64,000 nt of DNA, from the NCBI RefSeq assembly GCF_963662255.1, contig NC_085049.1:28056142-28120141 (forward strand), read 5' to 3'. The stretch comes from Cinclus cinclus. Its lineage: Eukaryota > Chordata > Aves > Passeriformes > Cinclidae. Below, one piece after another: positions 1 through 12,600 of the stretch (position 1 is its first letter; each line of letters begins with the position of its first letter). The notes under the pieces are model-generated. The model searched no databases, had not been told where the DNA came from, and saw only the letters and a list, made by a program, of their open reading frames with translations. Made by a program: the position numbers and the translations under genes.

Positions 1-571
1 GTGAGGGAAGGAGATCACCAGTGAGTGACACCTGGGTACTAGAGACTACAGAGATTCAGCAAAGGGGAGGGGGAAAGCCATGCTCTCTCCACCCAGGTAA
101 CCAGAACAGCCAATATATTTAATGCTGCCACAGACTTGTGCCAAGGTGTCATTTAACTACAGCTCCCTTGAGCAAGTCCCTGCTGTTGTCTGCCCAGTGC
201 TGAGGTGTGATCTTTGATCTAAATGCCCCAGGAAGCTGCTACGGCCTCAGGGCATCTCAAAGGCCCATAGGGACAGTGGGTCCAGCTGCCCAAGCCACTG
301 GATTAAAAAAAAGATACTGCTGTTCCTTCTTCACAGGTAGCTTTCAGGGTCCATCCTCTAAAACACACAAACCCCTCCAGTGCCTCCAGATGGACTTGAG
401 GTGGAGATTCCTCTGCTCATTCTCTGTAAAGACACTCCCAGCTATACTGTGGTACACTGCCCAGGAAAATCTGTTCCTGTGTCCAAGGCTGTGGCTGACA
501 CAACTTGGGTGCCGGGGTGTGCTCTCCCTCTTTCCTAGGCGAAAGGAGCAGCCCACATCGTAGGACAATAC
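1..571 (-). other. WASHC1: WASHC1 intron 10 (partial)
   Basis: This is intron sequence after the exon 10 donor. I searched the minus strand for an acceptor followed by the expected Gly-Ile-Ser and acidic tail and found none. Short open frames here show no resemblance to known proteins. Nothing else was recognised. Confidence 0.7.
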
Positions 572-640
572 CTTTGCGCCTCAGCACCAGCTTGTTGAAG
601 AGGTCTGACATCAAATCTCCACCTTGTCCTGTAACTCTCA
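572..640 (-). CDS. WASHC1: WASHC1 exon 10, start of the Arp2/3-binding C helix
   Basis: Acceptor CTCTGTTTCAG|TGAGAG and donor CGCAAAG|GTATTG. This 69 bp exon encodes residues 404-426, [22 protein letters not shown], ending in phase 1. It is the amphipathic central helix of the VCA module. The following exon, with the acidic Asp/Glu-Trp tail, is not found between 1 and 571 on the minus strand, so it lies outside the window. Confidence 0.95.
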
Positions 641-3600
641 CTGAAACAGAGCAGAACAAGCCAGTGAAGAAAGATTAGTCTGAGCTAAGCATTATGGCAA
701 AAGCATTTCCCTGCAATACTGCCTCCAGATTAAAGAAAAAACTCCAAACCTCTAATTTTGTATGACACCCCACAACTACAGTCCATTTTCAGGTCAGGAA
801 AACAGTAGGCACAGCAGGTTTAATTGCATCTTCTGGGGAAAACCATGAGTGCAATTCATTGAGGGGCTGTGCATTTGCAGTCTCATTCTGCCAAAGCAGC
901 TCTATACATCCCCTCCCCAGCTATCTCAACCAAGGTGCTTAAACTGGTTCAGCCTTGTCCCATTTGGCCCCTAGGGTTTCATTTGTGTGCCTGGTGCTGT
1001 GCATCACAGGTGAAACTTCACAAGTCCTGAGACAAATGCCCGTTGGGCAAGTTCACAGAGCTCTGGCTAAGTGATGAACACCTAAGACTACATCAGCTGT
1101 GAGGAGAGACAACTCCTTTCTGTTCTGTGAGTTCACTGTGCTCCTGACTTGCCTGCCTGCCCCAAGACCCACACCTCCCCAGGGCAAGGAAAAGCAGTTC
1201 TGCCGAAGACCCTCAGTACCTTGTTCTTGCTCCTTCTGCTTCTTTTTCTCCAGCTTCCTCTCCTTGACACTGCGAAGGTTGGCCTTCCCAATGCCCCCGG
1301 CCTGGCGGATGGACTCCAGGAGACTGGCACGCCCAGTAGAGGGGTTCACCACCTCCTTTGGGGCTCCCTGGACTGAAGCTGAAGGGACAGTAAGGTCAGG
1401 GAGCAGACCTGGGTCGGTGCATCAGCTAAAGGCTCAGCCGAATTCTCATGGAAAGGGCTACTCCAGTAGCTTGACAGCATCTCTTCCCAATACACCTCCC
1501 CACCTCTGTTGGAAGGCATGGGGTGGGGGGGCCCCAAGGACACAGGCTGAAGGCAAGGAGGCTGGTGCAGCTGTGGAGGAGCCCAGCCCTTACCTGCAGG
1601 CACTGTGTTGCTGCTCTCCTCACTCACTGTCTGAGCTGGTTCCAAGGGTACTGTGGGCTGGGGCAGAGGCGGTGGAGGAGGCACATGGGTTGGCATAACA
1701 GGAGGCGGTGGGGGAGGCGGAGGGGGAGGAGGTGGCAATAGCTCAGCACCTTGAAGATCTGAAACATGAAAGAAGTTGTTTCTGAGGAGTCCCAGAGGAC
1801 GGCACATTGAGAGTTTCAGCTTAGAGCTTCACACACCTCAGCAGCAACAGATCAGTCTTCAGCACCTGCAGGAGAGCACTCCTGCCCTGTGCACCATCTC
1901 TTAACAGAAGGCAGGGCCAAGGCAAGAGTCTGAGATTCCCCTGCTCTCCCTCCCCAGCTGCATCCCACCCACACAAGGGCATCTTACCAGGCTGACACAC
2001 AGTCCTTGCACACTGTGCTCCCTCCTCCCTAGCCATGCAGAGAGAGAAGGAGGGATGTAAAGGCTGCAGTCAGGCCACAACTTGAGCAGGTTGCAGCTTT
2101 CACTCAGGCCCAAGCCAGAGGTGCAACATCCATCATCCATCCAACATCCATCTTAACATTTCTACCATGGGACTTTCTCCCTTGCCTCCACTTTCTAGCA
2201 GCCCCTGCCTTCCTCCTTCATAGGGTCTTGGGATCAGGGATTGAGAATACCTGGTTGTAAAGGCTCCACTGACTCAGTGTTGAAAGTGGGCAGCTCTGGA
2301 ATAGCACTGCTGGGGGCAGAGGGTGCAATGCCAGGGCCCAGGTCAGCGCTGTACATGAGATCTGCAGCAATGCCAGGCAGGTCTGGCAGGTAGGAGGGCA
2401 CATCAATCTCAGGGACCTGGCCCAGATCTGGGACGTAGAAGTAATTTTCAGCAACCTAAAGAAACCCAAACCAACAAGGTAAGGCGCTGACTATGTGCTT
2501 GCAGGGGCACTGCAGGGAACAATCTGGCAGCAATCAGAGGTAGGCTAGTGTACCTTGGTACATCAGCTATCTCTACACCTCTGTGCTCAGAAGCTACCTC
2601 CTGCAGACCAGGCTTGGGAAAGGTAGACTGCAGGAGGAGGAAGTGCAGGACTCTTCTTAGTTTCATAGTAGCAAGTGGACTCTGAAGGGTTCATGCACTA
2701 ATTGCTGCAGCCTAAATAAACCAGTCCCTTCTCATACAGAAGTGGATAGTGTCTGAACCATTTCAAAGAATAAAATACAGAAGCACAGTAGTTACAGGAC
2801 TTTGCTTTTGTGTTTAACACACAGGCAACACAGTAGTGATGGTGCACTGTGAATAAAGAGTTTGTTCACTATATACATTATATCCTCCACTCCAATATGA
2901 TGAGCAAATGATTCCCAGCCTCCTCTTTCCAGTCCCAAATCATGCTCCAGCAAAACTGGTACACCCTAGGTATGGCCTCTATAAAGTGTCAGGTACCAGT
3001 CACATGTTTGGGCAACTGGGTTGGTGCACTGCCTGCCCCATGTGTACACCAAGCACAGCCATTTTCTCAGACTAGCTGGCCCTTCTGTTTGCACCAGCAG
3101 GCACCCCTTCCCAGCAGGAATGATGGGAAACACACTTCACCCCAGGGATCTTCTAGCAGTGGCACCTCACCCTCAGACTCCACATGAGTCTCAGGAGTTG
3201 GCACAAAGGAGCTGATCAAGTGATAGATCCTCCAAACCCCCCTACAGCCTGGAGGTCCAGCAGCAAGGTGAGTCCATATTCCATTACTCTCACCACTCAA
3301 GAAAGGCTTGAGCAGAGAGAAACACCTGCCAAGTGTGAGGCTTTTGTCTCACCCATCAAGCTCACACCAGGACTTCGAGCACAAAACCAAGCAAGGTCCT
3401 TCTGATAAATTAGGTACTCTGCAGCCCTGTAAGGGACTGTTGTCCTACCTGCTCACCACTCTATCGAAGCCCTTTCTTTTCAGAGAGCTGAACACAGCCC
3501 TCTGAAATGTAAGCAGCTGCACTTCACCTGTCGGTCCAGCTGCCCCCTTTTGGTGATGGAGAGAGGTGCATCGAAGAGCTTCTCTTCTGTCTCTGTTTCT

Positions 3601-6600
3601 AGAGCCACATGGGTCTTGGTCACTGCTCCAGCCAGAGGATCCAGGAACACATACTTCTTGTATCTAAGGGCAGAGACTAAGTATTTTAGTGATGCTGCCT
3701 TGAGAGCCAAGGCCAGAAGAAACAGTGTACATAAGAGGGCTTTGGAGGCAGAGACCTGATTTCACTTGTAAAGATGGAACACAATGGGTCTTCCAGGTTC
3801 CTTTTAGCTCTACTTTCCTGCCTTTCCCCTCTGCAACCAGGAGGCAAGCAGCTCCCCACCCTGCCAGTGCAGCTTCCAAACTAATTTTAAAGCAAAGCCC
3901 CACTGTACTGCCACTGTGACTAAACTCACCCCTTTCCACCACCTGGCCTGAAACCATCCTACAGTCTGCAGCAGGACACCAGTGACTTGTTATTCAAGGT
4001 CCAGGAGGACAGACAAAAAGGCAAAATGATCTATGGATCAGGAGAAGAAAGAGCAGGTCCAACAGCTGAAAGCTCAAGAAGAGCTTAAAGTAGCTCTTCA
4101 ACAAGAGCAGAAGGAAGAACCATGATGCAAAACACAGTGGGAAAGGAAAGTGCAGTGAGGGAGGTGGTGGAGACATTAAAGCAAAAGCAGTAAAGTAACA
4201 ATGTGAGGAATTGTCAGGAGAATACCTAGGCTGGCACACAGGGAAGAGCAGAGCAGGAGTGACAACATATGTCATGACTGGAGAGAAATTATAGAGGAAC
4301 AATAGGAAGAACTAAGCAAAAGAAAGTGCAAAACTGGGTTGAATAAGGTGAGTAGAGGATCAGGTGCGGACAAAATTACTGCTTCCATCCAAGGAAAAGA
4401 GTGGGGAAGGCAAGGTTCCCAGCTGGAAGCCAGCAAAAAGGTACCAAACCCTGTCCTATCAAGAGCCTGATAGGTAACATCCCCAGGAAAGCAAACAGTC
4501 ACTGCTACCCGTGGGGATGGGAAAGCTCCTCTGAGGACAAACAGGGGCAGGTGAGCAGCACAGCACTGCTCCAATTCTCACAGGTTCTCGGTGGTATTGA
4601 AGAGTAGCAAGGAGCTGAGGGAGCTGATGTTCCTGGGAAGGCTGCCAAGGCCTTCTTCCGCATCATCCTCCTGGTGAATTTTGGTGCTCACGCACACAGG
4701 GAAATACTTGAGCTTTTCCTGCAAGAAGACAGAAAAAAGGTGGTAAGACACTAGAACCACAGGTGCTGAGGCAGCTCTCCCCAGACACCACAACCCACGC
4801 TACTGGATGCACTGTAGGGTCTGGGAACCCTAATGCTCCCTCTCTACCTCCCTTTGAGCTAGGAAGCACATGGACAACATTGCAACCCCACACTCATGAC
4901 AAGTGTTGGCAGTTCAGACTTGTGCCAAGTGCTTTTGGTGCTGTGGATGGGTGATACTGAACATGTTACTGCGGCAAGGATCCACCAGAATAAAACAACC
5001 ACTCTGGCTCTGTAGTCAGCTATAGTGCAGATAGGTGCAGGGATCAAGCACCACAGCCTAAAAGGCTTTTGTTACAGTGTCTCCAATTACAATACATTTT
5101 CATGCAGGCAGGGTTCTCCACACATGTCTATTACTTCAGGTCTCTGTTGCCTTCACTAACTGTTTTAAGAGCTGTGATTGAACTGGTGGGGTAGGCAGGG
5201 AAGGCAATGGAAAAAGGGGTTAGGAAAGAACAGACTGCCTGCACTAGGCAAGAGATCAGGCAGAAAGGAGTGTGCAGGGTGGAACGTGTGCCAGATGGTT
5301 TTGCAAAGCCTGAGGGATTTGCATGAGTTTTCAACTCTAATGAACTGAAATCTCTCTTGGTTCTAAAACTTCATGCATAATATATAGAGCTCCCTTTCGA
5401 AAAAGACTTATTACATCTGAACTGTATGACTTTTATAGAGCACAGGAATTGCCATCCCACATCAGACCAGTGTTTCAGCTGGCATGACACTGCCCACTGC
5501 CACATGTTCTGGGGGATGAAGCTCAGCGCCCACAGTAGTCTGCTCTAGAGGGAGGAAACACATCAGTTCCTGAACAGAGACAGTTTGGGATGAGCAAGCC
5601 TCCACCTCAGACCCCTCTGTAGGCCCTTCCCCAGCTCCTTCATAATTCTTGACAATTCTTTCTTCACAACTGAGGCAAGCAGCAGCTACAAGGCAGTAAG
5701 TGTTCATACCAGGAGAAACCAGAGCACTTTGTCAAGTTAAATAACTGGGCACGCCTGTGGTTTTTTTCTGCCACCAGAGGATGACCACTCCAAATACTGT
5801 CCACAGGTTCCTACTGCCTCACTACTTCCAGCATCCCTGCGCCACCCCATTCTCTGAGTCCCTCTCCCCTCCTTGTACTTGTATGGGAGAAATGGGAGAC
5901 CACATCTCAGTGACACAAGCAGTTGCTGCTGATTGAAATTTCAGTCTTGAATCTGGTAGCCAGAAATCCAAGGAAATGGCTTAGTCACAGTTCAGTTAAT
6001 CCACTAAGAGTTTTTATGATGCTCTGAGACTGTAAAATGCTATAAGAAAGGACCTGCAAGGTTTTGATTTAATTCAGGCTCCAGCTTGTGAAAAATACAT
6101 TGAAATTAACACCTTCTATTTTTTATAGAAACAAATAGGCAAAAATATATAAATCCATATTTAGAGCAGAGACTCAAAAATAAAAGTTCTTTTGATCATT
6201 AATATTCATTTCCCAATGTTTAATTTTTTAAGCATGAGGGAGTACTGACTGTTTTTGGTAGAACTGCTCAGACACACTTAGCCCTCAAGTAATTTATATA
6301 TTTTTTAGTTCTTTTTTTGTAGATTTCAGTTATCACTGGAAGACTGTGCACCATTTTAAGGGTGTAGTGAGAAAGCAACCATTACCTACATTTACTTACA
6401 AACCTCATCTAAGGCAGTTATAAAATCACTAAGCATGAGTATTCTGAAATGTGAAATATAGTCCTTTTAATTTAAATGCCATCAAAGTGCTAGTCTTACT
6501 CTAGTACTTAGATCTGTTCTGAAATTTGGAACAACCACACACTGTAAAAAATATCCTGCAACTGTGAATTCCACAAGATGAGGTGCCATCTAAAAATTAG

Positions 6601-9600
6601 TCTTCTTATAAGAACATTAAATCTTAAGCCAAAGTTTGGCAACCTTGACATACTGAAGTCATGGGGGGGGGGCTTGAATGCTCCAACACCTCAACCTGGG
6701 GTTTGGCACCCGGCAGGATCATACCTCCAAGGACTCTGCATTTTCAGGCATTTTTATTCCTAAGAACCTACAGTAAAAAAATACATAAAGTCACTCTGGT
6801 TCTTCAGTTTACTTAAACATACACTATTACAAAGGAAATTGGTGTGATATACCAGAAATCTCATTTCCCCCCCACCAATGGACTGCTGAGACCAGCTGGG
6901 AAAGCACTTCAAGATGAGCAAGTGACAAAAACCTGGTTTAGACTCCATATGCCTATGGTGGGCCCTGGGAGAGGCAGAATTCACAAGGACATGCCAAGTT
7001 ACTGACACTTTAGAAGCCTAGCAAGGTTACTCCTGCAGCAGATGATAACTTTTCCTTGGATTTCTTCCAAAGCCCAGGCAGACCATATCCCTCACCCTGT
7101 CTTCCAGTCTCCTGAGCGACATGTGCAGCACCTAGACACAGCTCCCACCACAAGGCACTGCCCAGCCCCCTGCTGAGCCCTGGCTTGCCACTACCACTGC
7201 AGTGTGCAAAGTAACTGGCTTTCCAGGCTTACCACAAGCACTGTGTTTCTGGCACTCTTACCCACCAGTGCTTACCTCACCAACCTACACAGCATCCTCT
7301 AAGCAGCTTGTTTTCACTTGCAAACTGCAAGTTTTCACTTGGTTGGGGTGGAGGGGGCAAGAAGAAATTCCAAGGGGGAAGCGTTTAAAATCAACTGCAG
7401 AACCACACACATTTCCAACTCAGTTGCTTACTCCCCAGAGCAAAAACCCTAAAGGCTGAGCACAGGCTGCCACCACTTCCCCTCAAACTGACATGAGCAG
7501 AGTTTGCTTTCCTGACGAGGTGATGTGTGCACGTGGAGTTTAGCAAAGGCCACTGCGACTGCTCACAGCAAAGAGGCTCTCATTAGAAGTGAAAACAGGC
7601 AGCAAGCCTCTGCTGAAAGCCCTGAATAATTGAGAAAAGCATAAATGCAAACATTAGACTTTACCCTGTCACATTTCATTACTGCAAGGCACATCAGGCT
7701 GTGCTCAGCTATGGCCGAGAAGGGCCTGTCCCCCTGGAATGTGGTTGGAGCTTGGCCACACTGAGCCTCACTCAGCACACCAGCCCCTCCATCCTTCACC
7801 AGCTGACAGCAGCATCCCCTCACCCCACAGAAGAGCTGCAGGAGCTCCTGTGTGTGAGCTTGGCAAGAGTGACAGCTGCTGCATGAGGCACATTCAGCAA
7901 AGCCAGAGAAGGATCAACTGTCCCAAAAGAGGATCAAAAGACGGACTGCAGGAGGGGATCAACAAACATCCTCCAGGGCCTGAAAAAAAGTCCCTGTGGT
8001 GATGGCAGCTTTAGTCCCAAAGGGCAGAACGTGGCAATGGCAGAGAGACTGACTGGGACTGGAAAAGGCGGCATCCCAGACAGATGGCTGTGTGGAATGG
8101 CACGTGAAGCCTACTGGAGCCAGCAGGCCAGCTGAACAGGCACACCATTTGCTCTTTGTGGGACACTGCTTTTTAATAGCCAATATTCTTTTCAATCCCT
8201 TCCCTGTACAGGGGCTGTACTTTGGCACCAGCCCTTCAGGGCGGGATCCCATCTCCCTGTCCACTCCCGGCCTGCCTCTGCTCCCCCCACCCTCCAGTGG
8301 GATGGGGCCACCAGTCAGACAGCAGCACTCATTGGCCTCCCTGCCAGGCACCAGCACATCCCATGCAGCTCTGCCTGTGCTACTGCCAGGACTGGAAGGA
8401 AGCAGGAACCCTGCTCAAGTTTGCCAGCTGTCCATTCAGCCAGCAATCCTGCTTCCTTGGCCTGGCTGAAATATTCATAACTACCTCGCTGTGTGAGGTC
8501 TCAACTCCATTAACACTCAGGAAAGTTTAGCATGATAAATTATTCAGTGGCAGCTTTATTTTTGGCCAAGCCATACAAGGATGAGGAAGTCTCTTCAGGG
8601 GTGGAGAGCAGGGAAGTTGTCAAATTGATCCTTCACCTGCAAGGAACAGCACATCTGCTACTACTGACACAACATATACACGGCAACTTTTAAACGTGAA
8701 GCATGGCAACTCTTCTTCCTCTCCTTCCAACCCAGGGAAAACGCCAAATTGCAACAACTTCCTGGGGCAGAAAAATGCTCTAATGAATGATTCCTTTTTC
8801 TGCTGACAAACTCTTAAGCCTTCTTACCTTTCCCCTCTCACCAGAAGTTTTATCAGAGCCTTCAGAAACCATTCCTAAAACAACTACAAGCTTGATCCCA
8901 GTTGCCTCACTATGCACAGCCAAAGCGTTAAGTCCAGGGCAGCAGCACCCACAGCATTTCAGGAAATGGAACTGCTCCAGAGACCTGGCAGTTGACAGCC
9001 ACCCAGACAAGCTCTTGCACTGGCCTGCGAGGAGCTCTCCAACTGGCATCTCCATAAGCTTCCCAGTCTGACCTCACACCCTCCCCACTGACAAATGAAA
9101 ATATGTTTTACTCCTAGCCTATGTCCCAAAGTCCTGGCCCACTACAGAGAAGAGATTATCAGACTCCAGGTTCTCTTTGCTTGTCCTTCCCAAGGTCTGT
9201 TCTCCCCCTTACCTGCAGAGTTTTTTCATCCAGCATTCGGTGTTTGCTCTGAATCTTGTGTCTTGGCCATTTCTGTTTAGCTGGGTCTTCTGCACCAGCA
9301 AAAATTGAACTGTACTCCTGCAGCCGTTCAGGGGCTGGGTACTTGGCACTGGAAAATACCTATGGAGAAACAAGGAGGGACTGAAAAACCCCAACAACTA
9401 GGCAATCCTAAGATACAGAAACACAAGGAGAGGAGTAAACATGCATTCTGTGCTGCCAGCGGGAATGGACAGAGTTGGAGTCAACAGGCTCCTAAGGGCT
9501 ATGTGCACAGACCCAAACATGCATGGGCTGCCACTTCTGAAACTGGAATTGCCAGAGCTTGTCTCTCTCTCTCAAAGTACTAGATCACTGGCAAAAAGGC

Positions 9601-12600
9601 TTCTGCTGGCAGGAAAGGAGCTAGAAATACTGTATAAAATGGAGCAAAAATGGGGAAAGAAGGATTTTCACCAGTTTTACCTGGCTCAATGGGATTAAGA
9701 TGCACTAAAGGAAGGCTCTCTGACAGCAGCTTTCATTCAAATAAGTGTCTATGAGCTTGAAGTGAGGGTGTTAGGCTTAGCTCAGCACATACGTTTTCTG
9801 TTTTTCAGGAAGGAGCTGGGAGAGAAACCTATAGAGGCTACATAAAGCCTGGAGCCATGTGGCTCATGGGTCTAAAATTCATCAAATGGCTGATTCAGGA
9901 ATGGGATTCTCATCACAATCCTGCTCAGCAAGGCATGGAGAGATGAGTGGGCAGCATCTGCAGCAGCCAAGCACTTTTTCTTCTCCAGAGCTTACAACAG
10001 GAGCAAAGAAAGAAGAAAGAAAAGAGGCCATGCAGCCTTCACTGAAGTCACTACCTTAATAGCCTTCTTGCTGCCCTTAATCTTCTCAATCTTCGCCTGG
10101 GCAAGTGTGACTCTCTCCCCAATTGCCTGGAGCTGTGCCCTGCTGGCCTCCACCCGCTGAGAGATCCTAGGAGGCAAGAACACTTCTTAAGCTGAAGAAT
10201 CCAGAACCAGTGGTTTCCTTAAAAACAGCCAGTTCTCAGCCCCTCAGAGAAGGATGTGAATCTCAGGGGACCAGGTTGTTTCACAGTGCAGTGCTGGTTG
10301 AGACATGCTTGTATCCATCCTACTGAGAGGTACTCTAACATGAAGTAGGATTAGTCCATGACTCACAGCATGATGTTTCTGTGGCTGTTTGAGGCACAGA
10401 AAGATGGAAAACTGGCAACAGACACAGTGTTGATAACACAGGGATGATTTAATAATTGTTGAGCAGAGCTTAGATGGAGTCAAGGTCTTTTTTGCCTCTT
10501 ACCCACCACAAGGAGTTGGGAGGAGACACAGCCAGGACACCTGATCCTAACTGACCCAAGGGATGTTCCAGACCATATGGCATCATGCTCAGTATATAAA
10601 CTAGGGAGAAAGTTGTCTGGGGTCCACTGCTCAGGGACTGGACAGGCTTCATCGAGTTGGTGGTGAGCAACTGTTTTTATTTGCATCACTTGTATTTCTT
10701 TTGTTTAATTTATCTTTTGTTATTTTCCTTTATATATTATTATCATCATCATCATCACCTTTTATTTCAATAATTTAACTGTTCTTATCTCAACCCATTA
10801 ATTTTCTCACTTTTACCCTTCTAAAGTACCCTTCTCCTTCCCCCCACCCTGCAGGGAGTAGGGTGAGCAAGGGGCTGTGTGGTGCTTAGTTGCCAGCTGC
10901 AGATAAATCATACCACTAGATCAGCATCAGAATGCTTTGGGAGTAGGTGAAAAGCACCCCGTGGCAGCAGGGGAGAGCAGTCAGTGGTTAAATACCTTTG
11001 CATTCAATTGTGGACATATTTATTTTTTCTTTCCCACTTGGCAGCCAGGGGCATGACTGAAACAGCTCCATGCCTTGCACAGTGGCTGCTGTGTTGCTGG
11101 AACTGTCACACAGGTCAAACCAGAGGTTAGGAGGGATGCTGGAAGCAGGCATCAACTGCAGGCAACGATGGAGTCACCTTCTCAGAAAAGCCCTGCTATT
11201 CCACGCATAATCAGCAGATTCTCTTTCCCCAGCTACAAGGTCAAAAGCTGAAAAGTCTTCTGAACTTTCACCCCTCCAGTGAAGCCAGGGAAGAATATTT
11301 TTATGGCTACACAACCCAACAGGAGAGAGAGCACTCCAATTCGGCAATGCTTTGTAGCAATGAGTTCCACTGCATCATTCTGTGCCTGTAAAAAGCAATC
11401 TCAAGTATTGTCTTCCAATTTCACCAAGAGTCTCTCTTTGCTTTTGAGGAGAGAGCTCTCATGCTCTTGTTCTGCCCTGTCTAGTTCCCTTCAGTAAAGA
11501 ATGTGAGATCAGCAGCGATCTCCAATTTCAAACTGTACCAAATCCATCTTTTCCAGTATCTTCACTTTGGGCAGCACAGTCTCTATTATAGTATAGAAAC
11601 ATATAGTCCCCCTCAACGGAGGTAGTGAAAAACAGCAAGTACAAGCAGCCTATTCTTCTTGTACCATTCTGAAAAAAACCCTCACTTTCTCTAAACAGCT
11701 TCAAGTATTTCTGTTTGTTTATAGCCATGTTCTCCTCTTCCTGGAGGCATGAAAAATCCTTCCTTATGCATATGGAGTGATAGCACACAGCCTGCTTCTA
11801 CCTTACTCTGTTTGGAGTGGGAGATGAGCAAAATTGAACCGCATCAGATTCTCCCTTTCAGAATTATTCTCCATTACCCCATTTTATTTTAAGCACAGAC
11901 CAACAGCTTGTATTTTGTACCAACACTGAGTACAAATCTGTTCATAATCTCCTTCCCACACCCTCCCTCTGCCTCAGAAGAGTAAGTCCACATCACTTAT
12001 ACACTTGATAGGTTCTCAGAGTAGTTTCTGCTGTTCCTTTCAGTGTGCATTTCCTAGCACCTGTCTGCAGCAAATTTCATGTGTCATAGGACTGTCCCAC
12101 TGCCTTGTTTTGTTCAAGTGTGAGATGCCTCTGAAGGACCTAAATCTCTCCTAACTGCTCTCACCAGCAAGTTTTTCCACCTCACAGTTCACCTCTTTTC
12201 TATAAGTTTCATAATTGTATTGATTGATACTATTTCCAATACTGCTTCCTAGGGGCATCTGACTATTTTTACTTCCTTCAAAGCTGAAAAAACCAAGTCA
12301 TTTATTTCTGCTTTGCTGCTCTCCCTCAAATCAATGCTGCAATTTTCTCTCTCACCTGAGAGTAGACCTCTCTCCTAGAAGAACTCCACAAAGCTTTCCT
12401 GAAGCTCCAAATAAAAGCAAGGTGTCAATTGCCTTTTAGCCAGTACCCTGCTGACTTCCAGACACAGTTTTCAGGATCTGACAAGGCACATGTTTCTCTC
12501 CTAGAAGGAAGTGCTAAGCAAACAGTTATGCAAGCTTAGACCCGGAAACCAGTAAGTGTTCTCCTCCCTTTCACTTCATAAATGTGAGTGGGTCCAGTGA

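Noticed and set aside
207..659. Overlapping open frames of 74-118 codons at the left edge
   Set aside because: Only the minus-strand segment 572-640 is real WASHC1 exon 10. The rest read through splice donors or lie in other frames.
1099..1741. A 199-codon and shorter plus-strand frames over WASHC1 exons 8-9
   Set aside because: They are antisense to well-supported exons, with composition dictated by proline and lysine codons on the other strand.
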